In this document: piece by piece, positions 8,226 through 16,518 of the stretch
Numbering within the stretch: the stretch's first letter is position 1
How the letters are laid out: every line of letters starts with the position of its first letter
Assembly: GCF_003388735.1 (NCBI RefSeq)
Contig: NZ_QUBQ01000003.1
Span: 248,001-312,000 of the forward strand
Reading direction: 5' to 3'
Origin: Paenibacillus paeoniae
GTDB taxonomy: Bacteria; Bacillota; Bacilli; Paenibacillales; Paenibacillaceae
DNA length: 64,000 bases
Notes under the pieces: model-generated
Databases searched by the model: none
Seen by the model: only the letters and a program-made list of their open reading frames with translations
What the model was told of the DNA's origin: nothing
Program-made: the position numbers and the translations under genes

Positions 8226-8504
8226 ATGGATATACAAACCCGGAATACGTGTCCGCACGCTCCGATCCAGCTTTTTTTGGAAAAAACACATCCTGCTGAG
8301 ATCAGCGCGTTGATGGGCTACTTGCAATATGACGGAGACGGCGCGGACGGGTATCGCTATCGGAACAAGGTTACGCGTTCCTTGATCGTAGTAGACAGGA
8401 ATGGTTCATTGGTCTCATGCGACAAGAATGCTCTGCATACAATCGCAATCTACAAGAGTGTCTTCCCCAAGCGGAAATACAGGAGGAAAGAACAGCGGGC
8501 ATAA
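8226..8504 (+). CDS. small protein of unknown function
   Basis: This 92-residue protein follows a strong AGGAGGTG ribosome site, which supports it as real. I do not recognise a family. It has no signal peptide or membrane helix. The middle is polar and Gly/Asp/Tyr-rich (YDGDGADGYRYR), and the C-terminus is strongly basic (KRKYRRKEQR). It lies just after the doxX terminator and before a small membrane protein. An alternative reading frame overlaps its 3' end but lacks a ribosome site. Confidence 0.55.
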   Translation: MDIQTRNTCPHAPIQLFLEKTHPAEISALMGYLQYDGDGADGYRYRNKVTRSLIVVDRNGSLVSCDKNALHTIAIYKSVFPKRKYRRKEQRA

Positions 8505-8681
8505 GGAGCGTTGATCATAAGGAATCAATGCCGGTTTGGAACAGTTGCGAATGTAGATCAATTGGACATGGGACACTGCTTTATGCGACAGAAGGACTAA
8601 TGAATGCGGTTGCTACCGAAACATTGTGACTTTCGGCGCGTCTATTCATACATAAGGCTGATGAGTGAAGGAGAGATAACG

Positions 8682-9074
8682 ATGAAATGGATTCCCGCGG
8701 CAAGAAGCGGTAAGTGGTGGGGTATCGCGGCAGGATCAACTCTAATCGTCGGCGCGGCGATATGGCTCATTCGTTTTGTGCATATGGGACAAGCCTTCAC
8801 AGGGGTACATGCCTTTCGAATGCTGCTGCTGGCAGCCATAGTATCATTCGCTTTTAGTACAGCCGGTTGGTTCGGAGCACGCTGGATATGGGGATTTTCA
8901 AATGTAGGATTACTTGCAGGGCTTGCAGCTATGGCCTTATACGGATCGGAAAAGACAGGCTGGGAAGACTTGATCAGCTTCCTCTCCTTCCTGATGGTTA
9001 CGATCGGCGGCATTGCCGTCGGCATCGTTGCGGAGGTTGTTGCGGCAGTCATACGTTACAGGAAGATTAGATAG
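8682..9074 (+). CDS. small hypothetical membrane protein
   Basis: This 130-residue protein has four hydrophobic segments (about residues 12-30, 45-60, 70-85 and 100-120) and ends in a basic tail (RYRKIR). The start at ATG 8682 is set by GAAGGAGAG eight bases upstream; the longer frame from 8604 lacks a ribosome site. I do not recognise the family. A terminator follows at once, so it is probably a single-gene unit. The 177 bases between it and the preceding small gene show nothing clear. Confidence 0.65.
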   Translation: MKWIPAARSGKWWGIAAGSTLIVGAAIWLIRFVHMGQAFTGVHAFRMLLLAAIVSFAFSTAGWFGARWIWGFSNVGLLAGLAAMALYGSEKTGWEDLISFLSFLMVTIGGIAVGIVAEVVAAVIRYRKIR

Positions 9075-9083
9075 AGACAAGAG

Positions 9084-9110
9084 GGGTTGGGAGCAGCCCT
9101 TCTTTTTTTA
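9084..9110 (+). terminator. intrinsic terminator
   Basis: GGGTTG pairs with CAGCCC (one G-U) around GGAG, followed by TTCTTTTTTT. Confidence 0.75.
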
Positions 9111-9213
9111 TTGTAAGAATAGACATATAAAGCTTAATAATACGCCTAGTGATGGACGGCGAGGGTGCCGTATAGTGTAAGTGACCGGGAAGCTGAGAAG
9201 ATGGGGAGGAGGC

Positions 9214-9291
9214 GTGAGTAAAGCGACATACGGCAAGAAACAGTTGTTAGGATTGGCTCGGGATTTGAATATGAATAGAGGAGGAAGATGA
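9214..9291 (+). CDS. 25-aa leader ORF overlapping the glucanase start
   Basis: A very strong site (GGGGAGGAGG, 9203-9212) precedes GTG 9214. The 25-codon frame runs to TGA at 9289-9291, overlapping the glucanase ATG. The segment GKKQLLGLARDLNM resembles the first helix of SAP or Rho-N domains, though it is too short to fold alone. The ORF contains the glucanase ribosome site within its last codons, so translational coupling is likely. It may be a decayed gene start or a real regulatory mini-ORF. Confidence 0.45.
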   Translation: MSKATYGKKQLLGLARDLNMNRGGR

Positions 9292-12200
9292 TGAGAATAC
9301 ATTCCTACCCTAGGCACAGAGCTATACTGATTGTTTTGCTTGCATGTACACTTTTATTGTCACAGCTTACGCTTTATCCGTCAGCCATTTCTGCGGCCAG
9401 TAACCTGGCTGCGGGCAAGTCGATGTCCGCCAGTTCGTTCGTACCCCCTTATGGCCCGGGCAATGCCAATGACGGCAACCAGGGATCCTATTGGGAAAGC
9501 TCGAATCAAGCATTTCCGCAGTGGATTGGAGTAGATCTTGGAGGTTTATCCAGTATAACTCGCGTCACGCTCCAACTTCCGGGAAGTTGGGAGTCCAGAA
9601 GCCAAACATTATCTATTCAAGGCAGCACAAATGGTAGCGCTTACAACACAATCGTCGCCTCATCGACGTATACGTTTAACCCCAATACCGGCAATACGGT
9701 GAATATAGATCTGCCCTCGACCGACACACGGTTCGTGCGTGTCATCTACACCGCCAATACCGGATGGCCGGCAGGCCAACTATCCGAGCTGGAGGTTATC
9801 GGAACATCGGTCGTCCATACCGGCGTATACGAGGCAGAATCAGCGGGGCTAACGGGAGGCGCCAAGATCAATAATGATCATACCGGTTATAGCGGTTCCG
9901 GCTTCGTAGACGGTTATTGGCAGCAGGGCGCCACTACGACATTCCAGGTACAGGTTTCTTCGGCCGAGCAATATGATGTCGCCTTAAGGTATGGCAACGC
10001 GTCGGGCGGCAGTAAAACAGTCAGCGTCTATGTGAATGGCACCAAAGTAAAACAAACCTCGCTGGCTAATCAATCTTCATGGTCGCAATGGGCTACGCAA
10101 AAGGAAACCGTTGCTCTTAATGCAGGTACAAACACAATTGCTTACAAATACGATCCGGGAGATAGCGGGAACGTCAATTTGGATTCGATCACAGTAACCG
10201 CTTCAACTTCGCCGACACCAACACCGACACCAACACCGACACCAACACCGACACCAACACCGACACCGACACCGACACCAACACCAACACCAACCGTGTC
10301 CCCTACACCCACCCCCACTCCTGGTACTGGAAACAATTTGGCAGTAGGCAAGCCGATAACGGGCTCATCTTATGTTCATACGTTCATCGCCACAAACGCG
10401 AATGACAATAATGCCAACACCTATTGGGAAGGTGCAGGAGGCTCTTACCCCAACTTGCTGACAGTCGATCTCGGAGCCAATGCCAATGTCACATCCATTG
10501 TATTGAAGCTGAATCCTAGCTCCGCATGGGGTACAAGAACGCAGACACTAGAGGTGCAGGGCCGTGAACAGAGCGCAGCAGGCTTCACCACGATGGTCGC
10601 TTCTGCCAACTATACATTTAATCCTGCTACGGGCAATACGGTAACCATTTCGGTCTCTGCGACAGCTAAGGAGGTTCGTCTGCGCATCACAGCCAATACG
10701 GGATCAAGCGCCGGACAAGTGGCGGAGTTCCAAGTGATCGGCACGCCGGCACCGAATCCGGATTTGACGATTACCGGCCTGACTTGGACACCGCAATCGC
10801 CAATCGAGACCGACACGATTACGCTTCAAGCAACCGTTGCGAACACAGGTACTTTAGCCTCTGGGGCAACGAACGTTAACTTCTATCTTGGCACGACGCT
10901 GGTGGGAACCGCTCCTGTGGGCGCCCTGGCAGCGGGAGCCTCTTCGAACGTATCCGTTAATACCGGCAGCCGCAATGCAGGCAGCTATACAGTGACGGCC
11001 AAGGTAGATGAGGCTAACAGCATCATTGAGCTGAATGAGAATAACAATAGCTACACCAGTCAGTCACAGCTTGTCGTCAGTCCGGTCGCCAGCTCCGACC
11101 TTGTTGCATCGTCTGTCAGCTGGTCTCCGAGCAATCCGTCAGCAGGCAATACGGTGTCCTTCTCCGTCGCGCTGAAAAATCAAGGAACGATTGCTTCTGC
11201 GGGTGGAGCGCATAACATTACGCTGACGATTACTGACGTTACAACCAATGCTGTTCTTAAGACATTAACAGGTGCGTATACAGGCATAATCGTCAGCGGT
11301 GCCACTACGGCTCCGGTTGCACTGGGAACCTGGACCGCAGGCAATGGCAAATACAACGTAAATGTACAGGTTGCGATAGATGCCAACGAGCTTCCTGTGA
11401 AGCAGGGCAACAATACAAGCAGCCAGCCTTTCTTTGTAGGGCGTGGAGCTAACATGCCATACGACATGTATGAGGCGGAGGATGCAACAGTTGGCGGCGG
11501 AGCAAATATTGTCGGCCCTAACCGCATCATCGGCGATCTGGCGGGCGAAGCTTCCGGTCGCAAAGCCGTTACGCTTAATACAACAGGCAGTTATGTCGAA
11601 TTCACAACCAAAGCAAGTACGAACACGCTTGTGGCGCGGTACTCCATTCCGGATTCCGCCAACGGCACAGGCCAGAACTCCACGCTGAATGTCTATGTTG
11701 ACGGGGTGTTTGCGAAAGCCATACCGTTAACCTCAAAGCATACATGGCATTACGGCAACGAGGCTAATCCTTCGAACAATCCGTCGGACGGGTCGCCGCG
11801 CCATATTTATGATGAGGCTAATATTATGTTCGATACGACGATTCCGCAAGGCAGCAAGATTAGGCTGCAAAAGGATGCGGCCAACACGACAACCTACGCC
11901 ATCGACTTCATTAACCTGGAGCAAGTATCGCCAATTGCCAATCCGGACCCTGCCAAATATGTGACGCCATCAGGCTTCACGCATCAAGCGGTTCTGAATG
12001 CGCTGGATCAAGTGCGCATGGATACGACGGGCAATCTGGTAGGCGTCTATCTGCCGCCGGGCAGTTATGAGACAGCGAATAAGTTCCAGGTGTACGGCAA
12101 GCCTGTTCAAATCGTCGGAGCGGGTCCTTGGTATACGCGCTTCTATGCTCCGTCGAACCAGAACAATACGGATATCGGCTTCCGGGCGGAAAGCTCGGCG

Positions 12201-13124
12201 AACGGCTCCACGTTCAAAGGCTTTGCGTATTTCGGCAATTATACGTCGCGTATTGACGGTCCGGGCAAAGTATTCGATTTCAGCAATGTCGCCAATATGA
12301 CGATCGACAACATCTGGGCGGAGCATATGGTCTGCCTCTACTGGGGCGCCAATACCGATTATATGAAGATTACGAATTCGCGTATCCGCAACATGTATGC
12401 AGATGGCATCAACATGACGAATGGCAGTACGCATAATCTGGTGTCCAACGTCGAGGCCAGATCGACAGGCGACGACAGCTTCGCGCTATTCTCCGCGATC
12501 GACGCGGGCGGTGCGGATATGCACAGCAACGTCTATGAGAATCTGACGGCCATACTGCCATGGCGTGCTGCGGGTGTGGCGGTTTACGGCGGCTATGGCA
12601 ATACATTCCGCAATATCTACATTGCCGATACGCTGACGTACTCAGGCATTACAATTAGCTCGCTGGACTTCGGCTATCCGATGAACGGCTTTGGAGCTTC
12701 GCCTACGACGAACTTCGAGAATATCTCGATCGTAAGGGCGGGCGGCCACTTCTGGAACGGCCAGACATTCCCGGGCATCTGGGTATTCTCGGCTTCGAAG
12801 GTGTTCCAGGGCATTCGGGTTAATAATGTCGATATTATCGATCCGACTTACTCCGGGATCATGTTCCAGACGAAGTATACGGGCTCCCAGCCGGAAAATC
12901 CGGTCACGGATACCGTCTTCAACAATATTACGATTTCCGGGGCGCAGAAGAGCGGCGATGCATTCGATGCGAAGTCGGGCTACGGCATTTGGGTGAACGA
13001 GATGCCGGAGGCGGGCCAAGGCCCGGCAGTCGGCTCCGTCACGTTCAATAATTTGAAGCTCATTAATAATCATCAAGATATTAAAAATACGACGTCAACC
13101 TTTAACATCATTATTAATCCGTAA
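9291..13124 (+). CDS. secreted multidomain alpha-1,3-glucanase, GH87
   Basis: This large secreted enzyme hydrolyses alpha-1,3-glucan (mutan, fungal wall). The order is: signal peptide ending near AISA; a discoidin-like domain (about 35-165); a CBM6/35-type domain starting YEAESAG (about 176-300); a Thr-Pro linker (306-345); a second discoidin domain (350-480); two CARDB-like domains (about 485-705); a CBM-like YEAEDA module (722-870); and a right-handed beta-helix catalytic domain. This matches the known DS1-CBM6-linker-DS2-catalytic layout of bacillar GH87 enzymes. The catalytic candidates are Asp1038 (ADGIN) and Asp1061/Asp1062 (GDDS); the spacing of 23 and 24 residues equals that reported for the family triad. 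ATG 9288 is an alternative start. Confidence 0.88.
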   Translation: MRIHSYPRHRAILIVLLACTLLLSQLTLYPSAISAASNLAAGKSMSASSFVPPYGPGNANDGNQGSYWESSNQAFPQWIGVDLGGLSSITRVTLQLPGSWESRSQTLSIQGSTNGSAYNTIVASSTYTFNPNTGNTVNIDLPSTDTRFVRVIYTANTGWPAGQLSELEVIGTSVVHTGVYEAESAGLTGGAKINNDHTGYSGSGFVDGYWQQGATTTFQVQVSSAEQYDVALRYGNASGGSKTVSVYVNGTKVKQTSLANQSSWSQWATQKETVALNAGTNTIAYKYDPGDSGNVNLDSITVTASTSPTPTPTPTPTPTPTPTPTPTPTPTPTPTVSPTPTPTPGTGNNLAVGKPITGSSYVHTFIATNANDNNANTYWEGAGGSYPNLLTVDLGANANVTSIVLKLNPSSAWGTRTQTLEVQGREQSAAGFTTMVASANYTFNPATGNTVTISVSATAKEVRLRITANTGSSAGQVAEFQVIGTPAPNPDLTITGLTWTPQSPIETDTITLQATVANTGTLASGATNVNFYLGTTLVGTAPVGALAAGASSNVSVNTGSRNAGSYTVTAKVDEANSIIELNENNNSYTSQSQLVVSPVASSDLVASSVSWSPSNPSAGNTVSFSVALKNQGTIASAGGAHNITLTITDVTTNAVLKTLTGAYTGIIVSGATTAPVALGTWTAGNGKYNVNVQVAIDANELPVKQGNNTSSQPFFVGRGANMPYDMYEAEDATVGGGANIVGPNRIIGDLAGEASGRKAVTLNTTGSYVEFTTKASTNTLVARYSIPDSANGTGQNSTLNVYVDGVFAKAIPLTSKHTWHYGNEANPSNNPSDGSPRHIYDEANIMFDTTIPQGSKIRLQKDAANTTTYAIDFINLEQVSPIANPDPAKYVTPSGFTHQAVLNALDQVRMDTTGNLVGVYLPPGSYETANKFQVYGKPVQIVGAGPWYTRFYAPSNQNNTDIGFRAESSANGSTFKGFAYFGNYTSRIDGPGKVFDFSNVANMTIDNIWAEHMVCLYWGANTDYMKITNSRIRNMYADGINMTNGSTHNLVSNVEARSTGDDSFALFSAIDAGGADMHSNVYENLTAILPWRAAGVAVYGGYGNTFRNIYIADTLTYSGITISSLDFGYPMNGFGASPTTNFENISIVRAGGHFWNGQTFPGIWVFSASKVFQGIRVNNVDIIDPTYSGIMFQTKYTGSQPENPVTDTVFNNITISGAQKSGDAFDAKSGYGIWVNEMPEAGQGPAVGSVTFNNLKLINNHQDIKNTTSTFNIIINP
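10211..10320 (+). repeat. Thr-Pro codon repeat (linker)
   Basis: Tandem ACACCR-type hexamers encode about 18 Thr-Pro pairs between carbohydrate-binding modules. Such arrays slip easily, so the copy number may vary between strains. The long antisense frame over it is an artefact of the repeat. Confidence 0.9.
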
Positions 13125-13142
13125 AGTAAAGGAATGCCAGGG

Positions 13143-13180
13143 ACGGCTCCAGCACGCGATAGCGGACTGGAGCCGTTTCT
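13143..13180 (+). terminator. terminator after the glucanase gene
   Basis: ACGGCTCCAG pairs perfectly with CTGGAGCCGT around a 14-base loop, followed by TTTCT. Confidence 0.75.
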
Positions 13181-13225
13181 CTATGTTGAGTAGAACGAAG
13201 TTATGCCAAGCTGCGCACAGATTAA

Positions 13226-14044
13226 TTAGTAGCTCTTCAGCTTGGTCTCTGCTTTGGCAATTACGGAAGCAATCTGCGTCTCGTAATAATGAATATTCGT
13301 TTTGTTGATGAGGATTTGTCTGATGTGCACAAGCATCCGCGACAGGGAGGAGGAGGTTCCGCTTCCGTCGCCGCCGCGCACCGTCTGCAGCAGCACCTTG
13401 GATTCGGCGGTGAACAGCTTCTTCGTCTGGCTAGCGGCGCTTTTGGCGGCTTTGATCCGCGATTCTATAGCCTTGTTGGCATCGAGGATGTCGCGCACAG
13501 CTTTCGTTTTGGCAGTGGCATCCGACTTCGCTTTCTTTACGGCAGCTTCTTTGGCGCTAATATCCTTTTTGGCTGCTTGCACGGCGATTTTGGTTACTTG
13601 GACTTTAGCATTTACGATAGAGGTCAGTTCTTTGTTTTTGGCGGCCTTGGCCAGACTGAGCTGTGATCTCTGCGTGTCATACAGATCGAACAACGGTTTG
13701 TATCTTTGCTTTGCCTTGGCGACGTCTCCGTCCAGTGAAGCGATTTTGCTCTTGTCGATTTCCTTGATTTGTTTGCGGATGAGCGTATCCTTTTCCTGAT
13801 TCTTGTAGCGAAGGGAGCTGATTCTGGTATCAAAGTTAATATCCTGTTTCTGGAGAGACTGGAGTTCTGCATAATTCTTCTTGAGCTGCGTTGCGGCGGA
13901 TGCGCTGGCGCTATCCACGATCTTGTCGAACGACTTCTTGGCGGTAGCCGAAAATTCAAACGGAGCTGCAAGCGCAATGGCTGAACCGACTAGCGACATA
14001 ACAAGGATGAGGCAAAACATTCGAAGCATGAATGGGGCTTTCAA
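13226..14044 (-). CDS. exported coiled-coil protein, unknown function
   Basis: This 272-residue protein has an N-terminal signal peptide (LRMFCLILVMSLVGSAIALA). The rest is a highly charged Lys/Ala-rich helical region with heptad character, suggesting a long coiled coil in the envelope. No catalytic motif was seen. TTG 14044 is chosen because AAAGGAGGT lies seven bases upstream; the longer frame from 14083 would run through the ribosome site. It is followed by no partner gene. A very stable hairpin lies in its 5' UTR. Function unknown. Confidence 0.7.
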   Translation of the reverse strand: MKAPFMLRMFCLILVMSLVGSAIALAAPFEFSATAKKSFDKIVDSASASAATQLKKNYAELQSLQKQDINFDTRISSLRYKNQEKDTLIRKQIKEIDKSKIASLDGDVAKAKQRYKPLFDLYDTQRSQLSLAKAAKNKELTSIVNAKVQVTKIAVQAAKKDISAKEAAVKKAKSDATAKTKAVRDILDANKAIESRIKAAKSAASQTKKLFTAESKVLLQTVRGGDGSGTSSSLSRMLVHIRQILINKTNIHYYETQIASVIAKAETKLKSY

Positions 14045-14085
14045 GATAAATACCTCCTTTGGCAAATAGGGCCGAAAACGCAAAG

Positions 14086-14130
14086 AAGCACCCGCAAGGC
14101 TGACATAAATGTCAATCCTTGCGGGTGCTT
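14086..14130 (-). promoter_or_regulatory. strong hairpin in a 5' UTR
   Basis: A perfect 14-bp inverted repeat (AAGCACCCGCAAGG) encloses a second inner palindrome TGACAT-AA-ATGTCA. It lies between the promoter at 14159-14188 and the ribosome site of the coiled-coil gene. No T-run follows on that strand, so it is more likely an mRNA stabiliser or protein-binding site than a terminator. Confidence 0.65.
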
Positions 14131-14158
14131 CCCACTTTTCCGTTCCTTATTTTCCCTT

Positions 14159-14188
14159 ACTATAACGCACACCTTGGCCGGAGGTCAA
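14159..14188 (-). promoter_or_regulatory. promoter of the coiled-coil protein gene
   Basis: The minus strand reads TTGACC, 18 bp, TATAGT. The predicted start near 14151 leaves a UTR of about 105 nt that contains the hairpin. Confidence 0.6.
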
Positions 14189-14342
14189 CTCTCGGAGGGA
14201 AGGGAGTACTGGTCAATCCTCCTCAGTAATCTGAAAACCTATGTCGAGACGGGCAAGTCACTAGATTTTGGCTGGCAGCAGGGCTAGCCGCCATCTCTAC
14301 TATTCTTTATACTAAGAGGAAAAAGGATAGGAGCATGACAGC

Positions 14343-15122
14343 ATGAGCTACAAAATCGTGTTTTTTGATATTGACGGTACGCTGGTGAACGAGGCGAAGG
14401 AAATTCCTGCTGATACCATTAAGGCAATTAACGAACTGAAGGATAAGGGAATTGAGCCTGTTATCGCAACGGGCCGGGCGCCATATTTCATTAAGCCGCT
14501 GGCTGAGACGCTGGGCATCGAGTCATATGTGTGCATGAACGGAGCATATGTCGTGTACAAGGGACAACCTCTGTACAAGAGAGAGATTGGGAAGGATGCA
14601 TTGGAGATGCTAGTCGCGCTTGCGGCGCAGAATGATCATAGCCTTGTATTTGAAGGTGAGCATCAATATTTTACCGATCGTGATAATCATCCATTTGTTA
14701 CAGAATCCGTTCAGTCGCTCAAAATAGAGCTACCAGGCTTTGATCCGGAGTTTTGGCGCGGCAATGAAATTTTCCAGGTCTTCCTGCATTGTGAGGGCCG
14801 CGACGAACATTTGTATGAATCTTTGAAATCCGAATTTACGCTTATTCGCTGGCATCCTCAAGCGATGGACGTTCTTCCTCTGGGAGGCTCCAAGGCGCAA
14901 GGCATTGCGGCTCTATTGGACAAGCTTGGCTATGTGGCAGACGATGCAGCAGCCTTTGGCGACGGCCTAAATGATAAAGAGATGCTGGAGTATGTCGGCT
15001 TCGGCGTGGCGATGGGCAATTCACATCCGGAATTGCTGCCATTTGCCAACTTCGTTACGACGCATGTGGACGAGAAAGGAATACGCAACGGGCTGATTGA
15101 GGCCGGATTGTTAACGGTATAA
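14343..15122 (+). CDS. Cof-type HAD phosphatase
   Basis: This is a HAD-superfamily class IIB (Cof) hydrolase of 259 residues, the group that dephosphorylates sugar phosphates, FMN and related small molecules. Motif I is FFDIDGT with the nucleophile Asp9 and acid/base Asp11. Motif II is ATGR. Motif III includes the Lys of GGSKAQG, and motif IV is FGDGLND. The alpha/beta cap lies between motifs II and III. The length is typical. It appears to be monocistronic, with its own terminator just after the stop. The substrate cannot be read from sequence. Confidence 0.9.
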   Translation: MSYKIVFFDIDGTLVNEAKEIPADTIKAINELKDKGIEPVIATGRAPYFIKPLAETLGIESYVCMNGAYVVYKGQPLYKREIGKDALEMLVALAAQNDHSLVFEGEHQYFTDRDNHPFVTESVQSLKIELPGFDPEFWRGNEIFQVFLHCEGRDEHLYESLKSEFTLIRWHPQAMDVLPLGGSKAQGIAALLDKLGYVADDAAAFGDGLNDKEMLEYVGFGVAMGNSHPELLPFANFVTTHVDEKGIRNGLIEAGLLTV

Positions 15123-15125
15123 ATA

Positions 15126-15154
15126 GCCCGATCGCGCCAGATCGCTGTTTTTTT
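15126..15154 (+). terminator. terminator after the Cof gene
   Basis: CGATC (15129-15133) pairs with GATCG (15140-15144), followed by a run of T. Confidence 0.65.
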
Positions 15155-15220
15155 AACTCACCAATCGACGATTGCCCACGTACAATAACCTAATCATACG
15201 AACAGCTTGGGGGAAATGAC

Positions 15221-15982
15221 GTGATCGTAATCTCGGACGGCAGCCCCGTACAGTTCCCGCCGCGGATGCTGACGGAGCTTGAGAATAAGACATTGCGGCA
15301 GAAACAGGCCAGTCCCGTCCTATACGGGTATCCGTCGCTGGAAGCATTGCTCTTCGAACTGAAGATGAGGACGAATATCGTGGAGGCGGCGAAGGCGATG
15401 TACCGGAGTGGCGTCAGCTTCGCCACCTTCAGCAATTCCCGCGCCAACCCGAGGTACTGGATCCGTACGCCGGATGGAGGCTTTCTGCTGAGGCCGGGCG
15501 TGCCGCCTTCCGTTGGGGTAAACGATATCTTCGAGCAAGGGCATTTGTATGCCTTCGAATGCGCTGGGGCTATCATTATTATGCTGTACAAAGCGGTGCT
15601 GGAGACGATTGGAGAAGCCGCGTTCAACCGGCATTTTCAAAATCTGTTTCTCCGTGACTGGCAATATGACAAGGATCTTCGCCTGACGACGAGCAATAAC
15701 CTGAACGAGACGTATGCGGGAGATGTGATGTATTTCAAAAATCCCGATCATGATCCCGGCTCGCCGGAGTGGCAGGGCGAGAATGTGATCAAGCTCGATG
15801 ATAATCTGTTCTTTGGCCATGGGATCGGCATCGGTACCGGTCAGGACATTATTGCTCAATTGAACAGAGCAAGAGTTCCGGGCAGCATGGTTTCGGCGTA
15901 TTTGCAGGATCTGGTATTGAGGCCAGACTTCGAAGCGGTGCGCATGCTGACGATGCGCGAGGATAAAGAAGCGCTCGTATAA
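15221..15982 (+). CDS. tgl: protein-glutamine gamma-glutamyltransferase (spore transglutaminase)
   Basis: Tgl cross-links spore-coat proteins by joining glutamine and lysine side chains. The 253-residue protein matches the Bacillus Tgl pattern: FELKMRTNIVEAAKAM, then YAFECAGA with the catalytic Cys at residue 114, and later VMYFKNPDHDP and WQGENVI. The length is close to the Bacillus protein (245). It starts at GTG 15221 behind a GGGGGAA site. The gene supports a spore-forming host. It is monocistronic, and its terminator overlaps the 3' end of the convergent DUF4395 gene. Confidence 0.93.
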   Translation: MIVISDGSPVQFPPRMLTELENKTLRQKQASPVLYGYPSLEALLFELKMRTNIVEAAKAMYRSGVSFATFSNSRANPRYWIRTPDGGFLLRPGVPPSVGVNDIFEQGHLYAFECAGAIIIMLYKAVLETIGEAAFNRHFQNLFLRDWQYDKDLRLTTSNNLNETYAGDVMYFKNPDHDPGSPEWQGENVIKLDDNLFFGHGIGIGTGQDIIAQLNRARVPGSMVSAYLQDLVLRPDFEAVRMLTMREDKEALV

Positions 15983-15993
15983 CGGAGATGAAG

Positions 15994-16031
15994 AAGGCTG
16001 GGCAGCGGATTAACCGCGGCTCAGCCTTTTT
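15994..16031 (+). terminator. terminator of tgl, overlapping a convergent gene
   Basis: AAGGCTG pairs with CAGCCTT, with an inner GCAGCGG/CCGCGGC stem and a T5 run. It overlaps the last codons of the convergent minus-strand gene. Confidence 0.8.
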
Positions 16032-16432
16032 GCACGAAGCTGTTTGTATTGGAAATAGATCGTGCAGCCGATGCAGTAGCCGAGCAAAGCGCCAAGCGCC
16101 GCGGCTCCCATCATGCCGGCGAAGACATATCCGGCCACGCCCCAGCCCAGCAGGAAGCTGAGCAGTGAGCAGGTTAGAAACAGGATGCCGAGCGAGTTGT
16201 TGAAGCGCTGTAGCTCCGCCGCTTCGGTCGCGCCGGATGCCGCATATTTCGATACGAACGGCCGTGCAATCGCGATAAATACATTTGCTTTTGGTCCGAG
16301 CAGCAAGCCGAGCAGCTGTACGATCCATAGCGCGACGATCAGCCACGGCAATTGGAGGATGATGGCGATCAGCAATGTCGCGACGATGCCAGCCTGGTTG
16401 CTGCGAACGTAGGCGAGAGGAATTTCTTTCAT
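16010..16432 (-). CDS. DUF4395 membrane protein
   Basis: This 140-residue integral membrane protein is of the DUF4395 type, with four hydrophobic segments. Recognisable parts are LLGPKANVFIAIARPFVSK and the region around RFNNSLGILFL. The C-terminus is basic and follows GYCIGC, two Cys two residues apart. Members often sit near redox or thiosulfate-sulfurtransferase genes, but no such gene is adjacent here. AAGGTAGG precedes the ATG. Its function is not known. Confidence 0.8.
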   Translation of the reverse strand: MKEIPLAYVRSNQAGIVATLLIAIILQLPWLIVALWIVQLLGLLLGPKANVFIAIARPFVSKYAASGATEAAELQRFNNSLGILFLTCSLLSFLLGWGVAGYVFAGMMGAAALGALLGYCIGCTIYFQYKQLRAKRLSRG

Positions 16433-16518
16433 ATTATTACCTACCTTTCCGATAGGATTTATTTAATCCTATTATAGGGCAGGGGAGAGGCAATTACAAT
16501 TGAAAAAATAAGGCTGGA

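Noticed and set aside
10142..10351. Antisense ORF over the Thr-Pro linker
   Set aside because: Its Val-Gly repeat is the complement of the linker codons; it has no ribosome site.
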